From Spirochaetes bacterium GWB1_60_80 (lineage in GTDB: Bacteria; Spirochaetota; Spirochaetia; Treponematales; UBA12059): a DNA stretch of 56,737 nt. Both the position numbers and the translations under genes were made by a program. Below, piece by piece: positions 19,301 through 27,893 of this stretch. The notes under the pieces were generated by a model. The model made no database searches. It was not told the DNA's origin and saw nothing but the letters and a program-made list of their open reading frames with translations. Each line of letters starts with the position of its first letter. Position 1 is the stretch's first letter. The stretch lies in the NCBI GenBank assembly GCA_001829185.1, contig MIAR01000006.1, forward strand, positions 1-56,737, written 5' to 3'.

Positions 19301-22300
19301 GAAACCTGAAAGGTTAAATACCGTCACCGCCCAGCGCGGTCGCCTCCTTCGCGGGGGCGTGGATTGAAACTTGATTCCTTGAGCGATGAACAAAAGCATA
19401 ATATTCTGTCGCCTCCTTCGCGGGGGCGTGGATTGAAACTTCGGCAGCTGCTGGGCTTGAACATGACACTATCCGTCGCCTCCTTCGCGGGGGCGTGGAT
19501 TGAAACATTTATGAGGCCATGACAAAGGATGCAGCTCCTGTCGCCTCCTTCGCGGGGGCGTGGATTGAAACTTAACTAAAGGATTGCAATATGACAGACG
19601 CGATTGGTCGCCTCCTTCGCGGGGGCGTGGATTGAAACAGCGGATTGTCAATGCCGCGAAACAGGATGCGCTGTCGCCTCCTTCGCGGGGGCGTGGATTG
19701 AAACTCAAGCCCTTGACGCGCGACCACTTCGGCGTCAAGTCGCCTCCTTCGCGGGGGCGTGGATTGAAACTGCGTGAGATACTCGCAAGCGCCGGCGGCG
19801 CATTCGTCGCCTCCTTCGCGGGGGCGTGGATTGAAACAAAACGCATGGGCAAAAATCGTTTGATGAGCTGCTTGTCGCCTCCTTCGCGGGGGCGTGGATT
19901 GAAACCCCCGGCCTGTGTTTATCTTGTGCGAGGATGGCAGTCGCCTCCTTCGCGGGGGCGTGGATTGAAACATCGTAAATATTGGTGGCGTAAATGTGCA
20001 ATTGAGTCGCCTCCTTCGCGGGGGCGTGGATTGAAACCCTATGCGTGGTTCCGCCCGCTAACCCACCGCGTCGCCTCCTTCGCGGGGGCGTGGATTGAAA
20101 CATCGTAAATATTGGTGGCGTAAATGTGCAATTGAGCGGTCGCCTCCTTCGCGGGGGCGTGGATTGAAACATATATACCCCCACCCGACGGCTTGTAAAT
20201 TCCAGGTCGCCTCCTTCGCGGGGGCGTGGATTGAAACTTGCGATTATAGGGCCGCTTGCCCGGCTCGGCGTCGGTCGCCTCCTTCGCGGGGGCGTGGATT
20301 GAAACTATGCCCTGGGCAAGACGACCCGCGAGGACAGCGGTCGCCTCCTTCGCGGGGGCGTGGATTGAAACCCGGAGAGGACGCCACGCCCGAGGAAATG
20401 AGAGCGTCGCCTCCTTCGCGGGGGCGTGGATTGAAACCGGCTCCGACATGACGTCGATTTGGCTGGTTGTTTGTCGCCTCCTTCGCGGGGGCGTGGATTG
20501 AAACCTCCACAAACCGCGCCAGGATGTACGCTTCCAGGTGTCGCCTCCTTCGCGGGGGCGTGGATTGAAACAACATCAACTTCATTATCATTATTGGGTG
20601 TTACGAGTCGCCTCCTTCGCGGGGGCGTGGATTGAAACATGTTACATCCTTATTATACAACACAGGCTTCAGGTCGCCTCCTTCGCGGGGGCGTGGATTG
20701 AAACACAATTAAAATAATATACACCCCAATCAGGAATATCGTCGCCTCCTTCGCGGGGGCGTGGATTGAAACTAAAAAGCCCCCTATCCGAATTGAACGG
20801 ATGACCTGTCGCCTCCTTCGCGGGGGCGTGGATTGAAACAAGTACTGTGCCATCTGGCACCTTGTCATCCATGCGTCGCCTCCTTCGCGGGGGCGTGGAT
20901 TGAAACACTACAACACCCGCGCTATGGCGATATCTCTGTCGTCGCCTCCTTCGCGGGGGCGTGGATTGAAACGCCATGCTTGCGGAATATCAGCAAAAAA
21001 TCAGCCGTCGCCTCCTTCGCGGGGGCGTGGATTGAAACTGCGACATGGTCCGCTTGGTGTTGCGCTCGATGGTGTCGCCTCCTTCGCGGGGGCGTGGATT
21101 GAAACCTTCTATATATGCGTAATTCGGTGATTTGATTATGTCGCCTCCTTCGCGGGGGCGTGGATTGAAACCACTACCGGGGCTGTCACGGTGCCTCTAG
21201 GTACGCAGGTCGCCTCCTTCGCGGGGGCGTGGATTGAAACAGACCGCGATAATTCCGGGATATTTTGGCTATCCCTGTCGCCTCCTTCGCGGGGGCGTGG
21301 ATTGAAACACCATGAGGTCTACCTACTAAAGTAATGTCAATTGGTCGCTTCCTTCGCGGGGGCGTGGATTGAAACTATTGTAAGGTAAAGGACACCGTAC
21401 TAGCACGAGTCGCCTCCTTCGCGGGGGCGTGGATTGAAACCAAAGAATGCAGATAAAATTCAAGCACTTAACTAGTCGCCTCCTTCGCGGGGGCGTGGAT
21501 TGAAACGCGCCGCTAAGGAACTTGGGATTGAGCCGATTGTCGCCTCCTTCGCGGGGGCGTGGATTGAAACGAGCGTAGGGAGGTCTCCGCTGCAAGCCAA
21601 ACCTGGTCGCCTCCTTCGCGGGGGCGTGGATTGAAACTTCCCCCTGTCCAATATTTTCTTCCTTAAACGAAGTCGCCTCCTTCGCGGGGGCGTGGATTGA
21701 AACCTTATAAGGATTAAAATTATTGTCTAAAGCGTAAGTCGCCTCCTTCGCGGGGGCGTGGATTGAAACTTCCATGAAAGCATAATCAACATGGTCTTGT
21801 ACATCGTCGCCTCCTTCGCGGGGGCGTGGATTGAAACCTCCAAGTGGCATGCGGCCGGGCGGGATTGCCCGTCGCCTCCTTCGCGGGGGCGTGGATTGAA
21901 ACTAGCGCCGGGCCGTTGCGAGGCCAAGCTGATACGGGTCGCCTCCTTCGCGGGGGCGTGGATTGAAACTCAGTCTGGGCGACAGACCAATACCAGGCCC
22001 TAGTCGCCTCCTTCGCGGGGGCGTGGATTGAAACATGTCATCACCCAAACCATAGCGCACGGAATCAAGTCGCCTCCTTCGCGGGGGCGTGGATTGAAAC
22101 AAGCCGTGTTTTTTCGCTTCCTCGATAAGCATGTCGCCTCCTTCGCGGGGGCGTGGATTGAAACCCACCCAAAAACGCCATAAGCGTAACTATTATGTCG
22201 CCTCCTTCGCGGGGGCGTGGATTGAAACGCGCCGTGGAAGTCTTTGCCTGACGCAATACACGCGTCGCCTCCTTCGCGGGGGCGTGGATTGAAACAAGAG

Positions 22301-24235
22301 CCGGGTTCCCCCGCCACGTTACCTCGAAATGTCGCCTCCTTCGCGGGGGCGTGGATTGAAACGCAAAGCGGCTACGAGGTTAACGGCAGCAAAATCGGGT
22401 CGCCTCCTTCGCGGGGGCGTGGATTGAAACGTTTGACAATGCGCGTCTGGAATATGGCGTTGACGTCGCCTCCTTCGCGGGGGCGTGGATTGAAACTTTA
22501 GCACCACAATAGCAACACGCGCCGCCAAAGGTCGCCTCCTTCGCGGGGGCGTGGATTGAAACCTGCAGTTTGTGAACCCGGTCGAGTACGGCGCCGCGGG
22601 TCGCCTCCTTCGCGGGGGCGTGGATTGAAACTTGGATGCCCTTGTCGAAATACGCGTCTTGCGAGGTCGCCTCCTTCGCGGGGGCGTGGATTGAAACGAC
22701 ACAGGTTTTTCGATGGATACAATAGGGCATGTCGCCTCCTTCGCGGGGGCGTGGATTGAAACAATTTACTGTACAGGGCCGGCCGGCTGCCTCCAGGTCG
22801 CCTCCTTCGCGGGGGCGTGGATTGAAACTGATCTAGTTGGGGAACGATTGTCAGAACACAAATTGTCGCCTCCTTCGCGGGGGCGTGGATTGAAACGTGT
22901 TCGCTAGATACTTATTATACGGCACAAACCCTGTCGCCTCCTTCGCGGGGGCGTGGATTGAAACTCGATCAATATTGAGACAGGCCTTTGGAATGATTGT
23001 CGCCTCCTTCGCGGGGGCGTGGATTGAAACGTCGATAGTTTTTATAACATGTTTATACATCGGCAGTCGCCTCCTTCGCGGGGGCGTGGATTGAAACGGG
23101 AGTACATGTCGGCGAGCAACTTGACTGTATAGTCGCCTCCTTCGCGGGGGCGTGGATTGAAACACCTTGATAGCCGCTATTGTGCGCTCCACCAGAAAGT
23201 CGCCTCCTTCGCGGGGGCGTGGATTGAAACAGCAGCTATCCGCGCCTGAGTCGCAGCGAGCTGTTCGTCGCCTCCTTCGCGGGGGCGTGGATTGAAACTT
23301 CATGAAGTACACCAGTGTCGATCAATTCCTGCAGGTCGCCTCCTTCGCGGGGGCGTGGATTGAAACGCCCAGTACCTGGAGAGGAATTAACATGTCTGAT
23401 GTCGCCTCCTTCGCGGGGGCGTGGATTGAAACTCGGCGCGTGGTTTGTCGATGATGGGTGTCAATGGTCGCCTCCTTCGCGGGGGCGTGGATTGAAACGC
23501 CAGGTATTTCACGTCTGCCAGCATAATATTGCGTCGCCTCCTTCGCGGGGGCGTGGATTGAAACGCACGTGATACTATTGCCATCCGGGGCAATTAATTT
23601 GTCGCCTCCTTCGCGGGGGCGTGGATTGAAACCCCTTCTGTTATAATAACTGTATCAGCTGCAGCTAGTCGCCTCCTTCGCGGGGGCGTGGATTGAAACA
23701 GGCCAATCAGCGGGCGCGCGCGCCGAAAGCAAGTCGCCTCCTTCGCGGGGGCGTGGATTGAAACGTCAAGCTCCATCCATGTCAGGTCAAAGCCTAAATC
23801 GTCGCCTCCTTCGCGGGGGCGTGGATTGAAACCTGGCCAAGGCTGCCGCCTTGCCGATCGGCCCCAGGTCGCCTCCTTCGCGGGGGCGTGGATTGAAACG
23901 CAAGGTAAATTCAAACAAGCTATTCAAAGCTATAGTCGCCTCCTTCGCGGGGGCGTGGATTGAAACTAAAATATTTGGAAAAGCGTATAGAAGTAAAACA
24001 TGTCGCCTCCTTCGCGGGGGCGTGGATTGAAACACGGGTACCAAGACATTCAGCGATGGCATCGTGACGTCGCCTCCTTCGCGGGGGCGTGGATTGAAAC
24101 GCCTCCGTTGCGATAGATGAATCATACATTTTTTTTGTCGCCTCCTTCGCGGGGGCGTGGATTGAAACTGCTACGTTGTCAAAATTACCAGTCAAAGTAT
24201 AAGGTCGCCTCCTTCGCGGGGGCGTGGATTGAAAC
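7307..24235 (+). CRISPR. Giant type I-C CRISPR array, 255 repeats
   Basis: A 32-bp repeat, starting GTCGCCTCCTTCGC and ending GGATTGAAAC, recurs with spacers of about 32-37 bp. A line-by-line hand count gives 255 repeat starts (7307 to 24204) and 254 spacers, mean unit 66.5 bp. The count could be off by one or two. The repeat is type I-C-like (ATTGAAAC end, internal CGCGGGGGCG hairpin). Repeats look identical throughout, except a C-to-T change at position 6 of the repeat at 21344. The last repeat also appears intact. New spacers should enter next to the leader at 7307. Spacers differ widely in GC, which suggests diverse invaders. Some are repeated or nearly repeated. ORFs running through the array are artefacts of the stop-free repeat. 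Confidence 0.99.
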
Positions 24236-24274
24236 TTTATGGGTTGTTATAAAACACAATTTGAATAAAGTCAT

Positions 24275-24664
24275 TTACCAGATTACTGAAAGTCCTGGAT
24301 AGTTGGTGATGAAAGCATCACCGGTCGCAATGGTCAAGTCCTCGGTTAAGGCTTGGGCTATCAGCAGGCGGTCAAAAGGGTCCTTATGAAGCGGCGGAAG
24401 CTGTAACAGATGCCAGACATGTTGTAGACTGACTGGCAAAATCTCCCATTTGTTATGCTGAATTTCCCGTTCGACGATCTTCTTCAGACTTTCAGAAAGG
24501 GTCAGCTTGCCTAGCCCGATCTTGATTTGGGCTTCCCAGGCGGATACGACACTGAATACAATCTTGTTGGCCGGATTTTTCATCAGCTCCAGTATGGCTG
24601 GAGGTAGCCTGTCCGGCTCTATGGCCCACCACAAAAAGGTGTGCGTATCCAGGAGAAGCTTCAT
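24275..24664 (-). CDS. PIN-domain toxin, VapC-like ribonuclease
   Basis: 129 residues, typical of the VapC/COG3744 branch. PIN acidic residues are visible: Asp6 (LLLDTHTF), Glu44 (SAWEAQIK), Asp98 (DPFDRLLIAQ) and Asp116 (TGDAF). Such toxins cleave tRNA or rRNA when the antitoxin is lost. It overlaps the antitoxin gene by 4 bp (ATGA). Its stop lies only 39 bp from the last CRISPR repeat, so transcription converges on the array. Confidence 0.9.
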   Translation of the reverse strand: MKLLLDTHTFLWWAIEPDRLPPAILELMKNPANKIVFSVVSAWEAQIKIGLGKLTLSESLKKIVEREIQHNKWEILPVSLQHVWHLLQLPPLHKDPFDRLLIAQALTEDLTIATGDAFITNYPGLSVIW

Positions 24665-24897
24665 TGTTCAAAGTCCTGGGCAACGTCCGGTTCCAGCGGG
24701 CTGTCAAAGTCTGCCGCAATCTGGCCCTTGCCCCGGGAAAGGCCAGGGGTGCGTTGGGTAGCCGGAGTTTCCAAGGCGATCATTCTAACCAAGCCTTTTC
24801 CATTTTTGGCGATGATGACTTCCTCCCCGGCCATGACCCGGTCAATTAACTGCGAGAAATGAGTTTTTGCTTCGTGAATATTGGCTTGCATACTCAT
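24661..24897 (-). CDS. Phd/YefM-type antitoxin of the PIN toxin
   Basis: 78 residues. The N-terminal DNA-binding part (NIHEAKTHFSQLIDRV, then GEEVIIAKNGKG) is the Phd/YefM fold. The C-terminal acidic tail would wrap the toxin. GGAG lies 6 nt before the ATG. Upstream on the coding strand GACTAAGT occurs twice within about 20 bp (about 24915-24937). It may be the autoregulatory operator. A related GGACTAAGT remnant occurs near 26060. Confidence 0.88.
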   Translation of the reverse strand: MSMQANIHEAKTHFSQLIDRVMAGEEVIIAKNGKGLVRMIALETPATQRTPGLSRGKGQIAADFDSPLEPDVAQDFEQ

Positions 24898-24929
24898 AAG
24901 CTACTCCTGTAGATTTACTTAGTCAAGCA

Positions 24930-25455
24930 CTTAGTCCACTTTAAATACACGCAACAGTTTTCTGAACGGCTATGCCCCCAGAAGGTGCTGCCAGCCACCA
25001 GCATTCGACCCTAAGCGCTGTCCGGTTCTTGTCGGCTCTTTTAGTCAGGACAAATCCGGCCCTTCTCGCGGAAAAGTGCAATCGCCCGTAGCACGGCCAA
25101 GTATGCCGGGAGGTTAAACCTGATTTCACCCAGGCCGCCGTTGGCTCGGCAAAGTAATTCGCCATTCATGGTCCGTGCCAGCCTTTGAAAAGAAATAGTC
25201 TTCGCTTTCTGATTTTTACGTTCTCTGCTCATCGGCTTCTCCTGTGGCATGCCTTGATCCTGCGTTTGGTAGCTGGACGTCAGGCCTGCCAGCGCGTTGA
25301 TCTATCCATGCCCGCCATTACGCCCTGTTTCAATCTGCCGCCTGCATCACGTGGCAATTGGAGAAGGTAGAGCCACTGCATGTAAGACGCATGCTGCACT
25401 AAACGAAAAATATGCTATATTATTGGGGGCAGACGTCCGCTTTTCTGGCAGCGGA
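24930..25455. repeat. Segmental duplication, copy 1 (uninterrupted)
   Basis: Sequence from the toxin-antitoxin promoter remnant through a small minus-strand ORF to CAGACGTCCGCTTTTC matches 26056-26725 imperfectly but colinearly by eye. It contains ACCCTAAGCGCTGTCC at about 25009-25024, the intact form of the site split by a MITE in copy 2. The stretch 25233-25612 has no gene I can support. It holds the duplicated flank and GGACCTGACCCC-type repeat motifs. Confidence 0.7.
25041..25232 (-). CDS. Small hypothetical protein, paralogue of the 26279-26500 product
   Basis: 63 residues from the second ATG, which has AGGAG 6 nt upstream at the same place as in the paralogue. The two proteins share the core LGEIRFN-PAYLAVLRAIALFREK. 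This copy ends earlier because a TAA replaces a Phe codon. No known domain is recognised. Shared sequence with a conserved start supports a real gene family or a recent duplication of one. Function unknown. Confidence 0.5.
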   Translation of the reverse strand: MSRERKNQKAKTISFQRLARTMNGELLCRANGGLGEIRFNLPAYLAVLRAIALFREKGRICPD

Positions 25456-25612
25456 GCGAGGGAGGCGGCCTGTACTGGCTTCAGTAGATACGAAGTTTTA
25501 TTACACAGTGGGCTGGAACAAGTATGATAACAGAACCGGGACCTGACCCCACGTCAGGAAAATCGAGGGTCGGACCCCGGCTTAGGAAACGAGAACCTGG
25601 CGTGACTATGGC

Positions 25613-25789
25613 TTAGATTCGCGTGCCGGATGACGGCGGAATCGAGGGTGGGTTGGTGCCGGGCGGCGGCCTTTTAACGAGCGTCAGCTGGATCTTTGTT
25701 TGATCCGATGCCGGCTTGAATGCAATCGGAATGAGCATAGACATGGCCGCCAAGGCAATAAGCGCTACGGCTAAGGTTTTCTTCATCAT
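25613..25789 (-). CDS. Short secreted proline-rich peptide, hypothetical
   Basis: A 58-codon ORF behind a good CGGAGG site begins MMKKTLAVALIALAAMS, a lysine-plus-hydrophobic signal peptide or anchor. A short tail rich in proline and serine follows (KRPPPGTNPPSIPPSS). No homologous family is recognised. It lies in an accessory stretch between the two copies of a duplicated module. Cleavage, export and function are inference. Confidence 0.5.
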   Translation of the reverse strand: MMKKTLAVALIALAAMSMLIPIAFKPASDQTKIQLTLVKRPPPGTNPPSIPPSSGTRI

Positions 25790-26149
25790 GTGCCTCCGAA
25801 ATACCGGGATAGGAGCGCAGTTCAGGATAAATGATAGGAACTGTCATCCGGGCGAAAAATGTCATTTTGCAGCGGAAAGTCTGAAAACCGCCCGCGCTTG
25901 TATCAAATTTCGCACTCAGGCAAAAATTCGTTATCAAAATTATGCCCGGCAACGCCAGAAATTTGATTTTAGGTTTTGAATGTACGTTTGTCAAGCCAAA
26001 TTCTCGTTCATACGCGGTTTTGAGTCGTTCGAAAGCGATATTGTCCCAAGTGTTCGTAAGCGACTTAGTCCACATTTAGCACCAGCACCAATTTTCAGAT
26101 CGGCTATGTCCCTAAAAAGTGCTGCCTCCGCACTAATCATCGACTCTAA

Positions 26150-26278
26150 CAGGGTGTTGAAAAACGCGAATGCGGCTTTTCAACACTTCAATAACTAGTA
26201 CAATTACGCAGCATAGCGCAAGCTATGCGAGGAATTGTTAAGGTTGTTGGGAAAGCAACCGGCTTTTTCAACAACCTG
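26150..26278 (+). mobile_element. 129-bp MITE, copy A, with CTAA target duplication
   Basis: Termini CAGGGTGTTGAAAAACGC and, inverted, CAGGTTGTTGAAAAAGCC. CTAA is duplicated exactly at 26146-26149 and 26279-26282. The element is built of three consecutive hairpins: a left one (GTGTTGAAAA/TTTTCAACAC), a central one (GCATAGC/GCTATGC inside an ACAATT/AATTGT stem) and a right one (GGTTGTTG/CAACAACC). There is no ORF, so it must move in trans. It disrupts copy 2 of the duplicated module just after the small ORF, and the stop codon of that ORF lies in the target duplication. Confidence 0.9.
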
Positions 26279-26500
26279 CTAAGCGCTGTCTGGTTCTTGT
26301 CGGCTCTTAAAGTCAGGGCGAATTTGGCTCTTTTCGCGGAATAGTGCAATGGCCCGTAGCACGGCTAAGTATGCCGGAATGTTAAACCTGATTTCGCCCA
26401 AGCCGTCATTGGCTTGGCAAGGCTCCTGGACATTCATGGCCCGTGTCAGTGTTGGAAAGGAAATAGTCCGCACAATCTGATTTTCAGGAATTCTGCTCAT
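26279..26500 (-). CDS. Small hypothetical protein, paralogue of the 25041-25232 product
   Basis: 73 residues from the ATG at 26500, which has GGAGG 5 nt upstream. It contains LGEIRFNIPAYLAVLRAIALF, nearly identical to the other copy. The TAG stop is formed by the MITE's CTAA target duplication, but copy 1 carries the same CTAAGCGCTG, so the stop was not altered. No domain recognised. Confidence 0.5.
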   Translation of the reverse strand: MSRIPENQIVRTISFPTLTRAMNVQEPCQANDGLGEIRFNIPAYLAVLRAIALFREKSQIRPDFKSRQEPDSA

Positions 26501-26713
26501 GTACTCCTCCCGTAGCATGCCTTGATCCAGTGTTTGGTGGCCAGGAAGCCTGTCCAGCCAATGCGTTGATGAATCTATGCTTTCAGTTACGCCAAGTTTG
26601 AAAATGCCGCCTGCAGAATGCGACAGTTAACGAACGCAGAGCCGCTAATCGTAGGACGCCTGTTGCATTATACGAAAAACATGCTAAACTATTGAGGCAG
26701 ACGTCCACTTTTC

Positions 26714-26860
26714 CAGCAGCGGGGTCTGACCCCGCGCTAGGGAAATCGGGTGCCTGTCAGCGGGTCTGGCGGGGCGGGTGGGAGTTGGGTGCCTGTCACC
26801 AAACCAGCTGAAACGGGGGCCTGTCACCGGAGCGGTCGGGGCGGTTTGGGTGGCGTAATG
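26714..26860. repeat. GC-rich REP-like motifs (GGGTGCCTGTCA)
   Basis: GGTCTGACCCC near 26722 and three TGCCTGTCA or GCCTGTCA motifs (about 26750, 26790 and 26819) lie in G-rich sequence without an ORF. Similar GACAGGCACCC occurs at about 56689 and a GGACCTGACCCC-like motif at 25541. These look like dispersed intergenic repeats. No transposase is nearby to explain them. Confidence 0.4.
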
Positions 26861-26879
26861 CCATGCTGTCTGATTTTTC

Positions 26880-27170
26880 TCATTTCATATACCGCTTCAA
26901 CTCTTCATAAAAGTTTTCCCGTGTTCCAGCCATGATGACTACGACCAGCTGTCCGTCTTCATCGTAGATGCGGTAGGCTATTTCATAGTTCGTTTTGTTA
27001 TAGAAAACATCATAACACCAGATACCCGCCAGATCGCCTTTTTTCTGCTCCCCGATCGCAGGATCGTCAGATATTTTTTCAAGAGCAACCCGAAATGTAT
27101 CCTGTAATCCCTTTTCCCGGATTTTCTTGAAGTAACGCTCCGCCGGTTTGAGGTATCGGAGCTCGTACAT
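26880..27170 (-). CDS. RelE/ParE-family toxin
   Basis: 96 residues with the RelE/ParE fold pattern: LRYLKPAERYFKKI at the N-terminus, a central DLAGIWCYDVFYNKTNYEIAYRIY beta region, and VVVIMAGTRENFYEELKRY at the end. Members cleave ribosome-bound mRNA (RelE) or poison gyrase (ParE). The sequence does not let me choose. The start overlaps the upstream antitoxin stop (TGATG). Confidence 0.82.
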   Translation of the reverse strand: MYELRYLKPAERYFKKIREKGLQDTFRVALEKISDDPAIGEQKKGDLAGIWCYDVFYNKTNYEIAYRIYDEDGQLVVVIMAGTRENFYEELKRYMK

Positions 27171-27523
27171 CAGCTTTTACCCGAACAAAAAAGATCATTG
27201 ATAGACCGCTTCCCGGAGCCGGACCTGGCCGTCTCGTCGGCTTCCTCAATCAGCTTCTGGACGGCCGGTCTGACCTTTTTCGTCTGTTCCTTGAACCGTG
27301 CAAGGAGTTGCTGCCCTGAAAGCCCCTGTGTGATTAGATCGGCCAGAATTTCCTCGGAGAAATCTGATGGCTCATTACGGAGGGGGCGGATAAAAATTCC
27401 TCCGTCCTGGAGTATGCATTCAGCGTCGGATTCGAAGCCAAGCAACTCATAGTACTTTTGAGGTATCGTGAATTGGCGCTTGACGGATATGGTAACACGT
27501 TTGCGTTCTGCTATTTGGGACAT
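27170..27523 (-). CDS. AbrB/SpoVT-like antitoxin
   Basis: 117 residues from the ATG at 27523, preferred over the longer frame because AGGAG lies about 10 nt upstream and the promoter's -10 box falls inside the extra N-terminus. KRVTISVKRQFTIPQKYYELLGF is a swapped-hairpin AbrB/MazE-type DNA-binding motif. The C-terminal half is helical and charged and probably binds the toxin. It pairs with the RelE/ParE-like toxin through a one-base stop-start overlap. An AbrB antitoxin with a RelE/ParE toxin is a less common mix. Confidence 0.8.
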   Translation of the reverse strand: MSQIAERKRVTISVKRQFTIPQKYYELLGFESDAECILQDGGIFIRPLRNEPSDFSEEILADLITQGLSGQQLLARFKEQTKKVRPAVQKLIEEADETARSGSGKRSINDLFCSGKS

Positions 27524-27540
27524 AGTTTTCTGTCTCCTTT

Positions 27541-27579
27541 TCCTTGTTAAATTGTAACAAGGAAACAAGGAAAAGTCAA
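27541..27579 (-). promoter_or_regulatory. Promoter and operator of the RelE/AbrB toxin-antitoxin operon
   Basis: On the minus strand, TTGACT (27579-27574), exactly 17 nt, then TACAAT (27556-27551) form a near-consensus sigma-70 promoter. A palindrome, TCCTTGTTA (27541-27549) and TAACAAGGA (27555-27563), covers the -10 box. A third half-site, ACAAGGA, follows at 27565-27571. This is the expected layout for repression by the AbrB-like antitoxin. Confidence 0.8.
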
Positions 27580-27599
27580 ATTTCACCGTGTCGCGCCCC

Positions 27600-27890
27600 C
27601 CAGAGCGTCACACCCCAGTCCAACCCGCCGCAACATCTAGCAGGGTGTTGAAAAACGCGGATGCGGCTTTTCAACACTTCAAAAGCCGCTAGCAACCCGC
27701 CGCGACATCCAGCACCTCACGACGCGAAACCAACCACCCCGGCCAGCCGTCGCCAGCCGCGACATCACAGCCCCTCACGTCGCGAAACCAACACTCCCGG
27801 CCTGGCGCAGCCAGCCGCGACATCACAGCACCCACGGCGTGAAACCTTCCAACCCCGCGCATGCTTACCCTGGGCAGCCGCGACGCCGCG
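27600..27890. repeat. Imperfect 58-bp tandem repeats, interrupted by a MITE piece
   Basis: Units of about 57-58 bp start with CCAGCCGCGACATCACAG and continue to GCGAAACC and a cytosine-rich tail. Two near-complete units and a third partial one lie at about 27697-27870. A degenerate unit precedes the MITE fragment at 27641. No convincing ORF crosses it. The array sits between the toxin-antitoxin promoter and the AAA ATPase terminator. Confidence 0.6.
27641..27688 (+). mobile_element. 48-bp left-end piece of the MITE (copy B), flanked by CTAG
   Basis: Identical to the first 48 bases of the 129-bp element, from CAGGGTGTTG through the first hairpin to AAAAGCCG. CTAG follows at 27689-27692, matching CTAG at 27637-27640. 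Either the rest was deleted inside the element, or a single-hairpin form moved on its own. Confidence 0.8.
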
Positions 27891-27893
27891 GGT

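Larger units (their letters stand above)
26056..26725. repeat. Segmental duplication, copy 2 (carries a MITE)
   Basis: Colinear, diverged copy of 24930-25455, split by the MITE at 26150-26278. Shared blocks include TGGACTAAGT at the left, the small ORF, GCATGCCTTGATCC after its start and CAGACGTCC at the right end. The stretch 25790-26055, just to its left, shows no gene I can support. Confidence 0.65.

Noticed and set aside
7353-24302. More than one hundred ORFs across the array with motifs such as [21 protein letters not shown] or [11 protein letters not shown]
   Set aside because: They are translations of the stop-free CRISPR repeat in different frames, a known source of false proteins.
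25674-26075. 133-codon minus-strand ORF starting MWTKSLTNTW
   Set aside because: No ribosome site or domain. It begins in a duplicated promoter remnant and overlaps the better supported 58-codon peptide gene in another frame.
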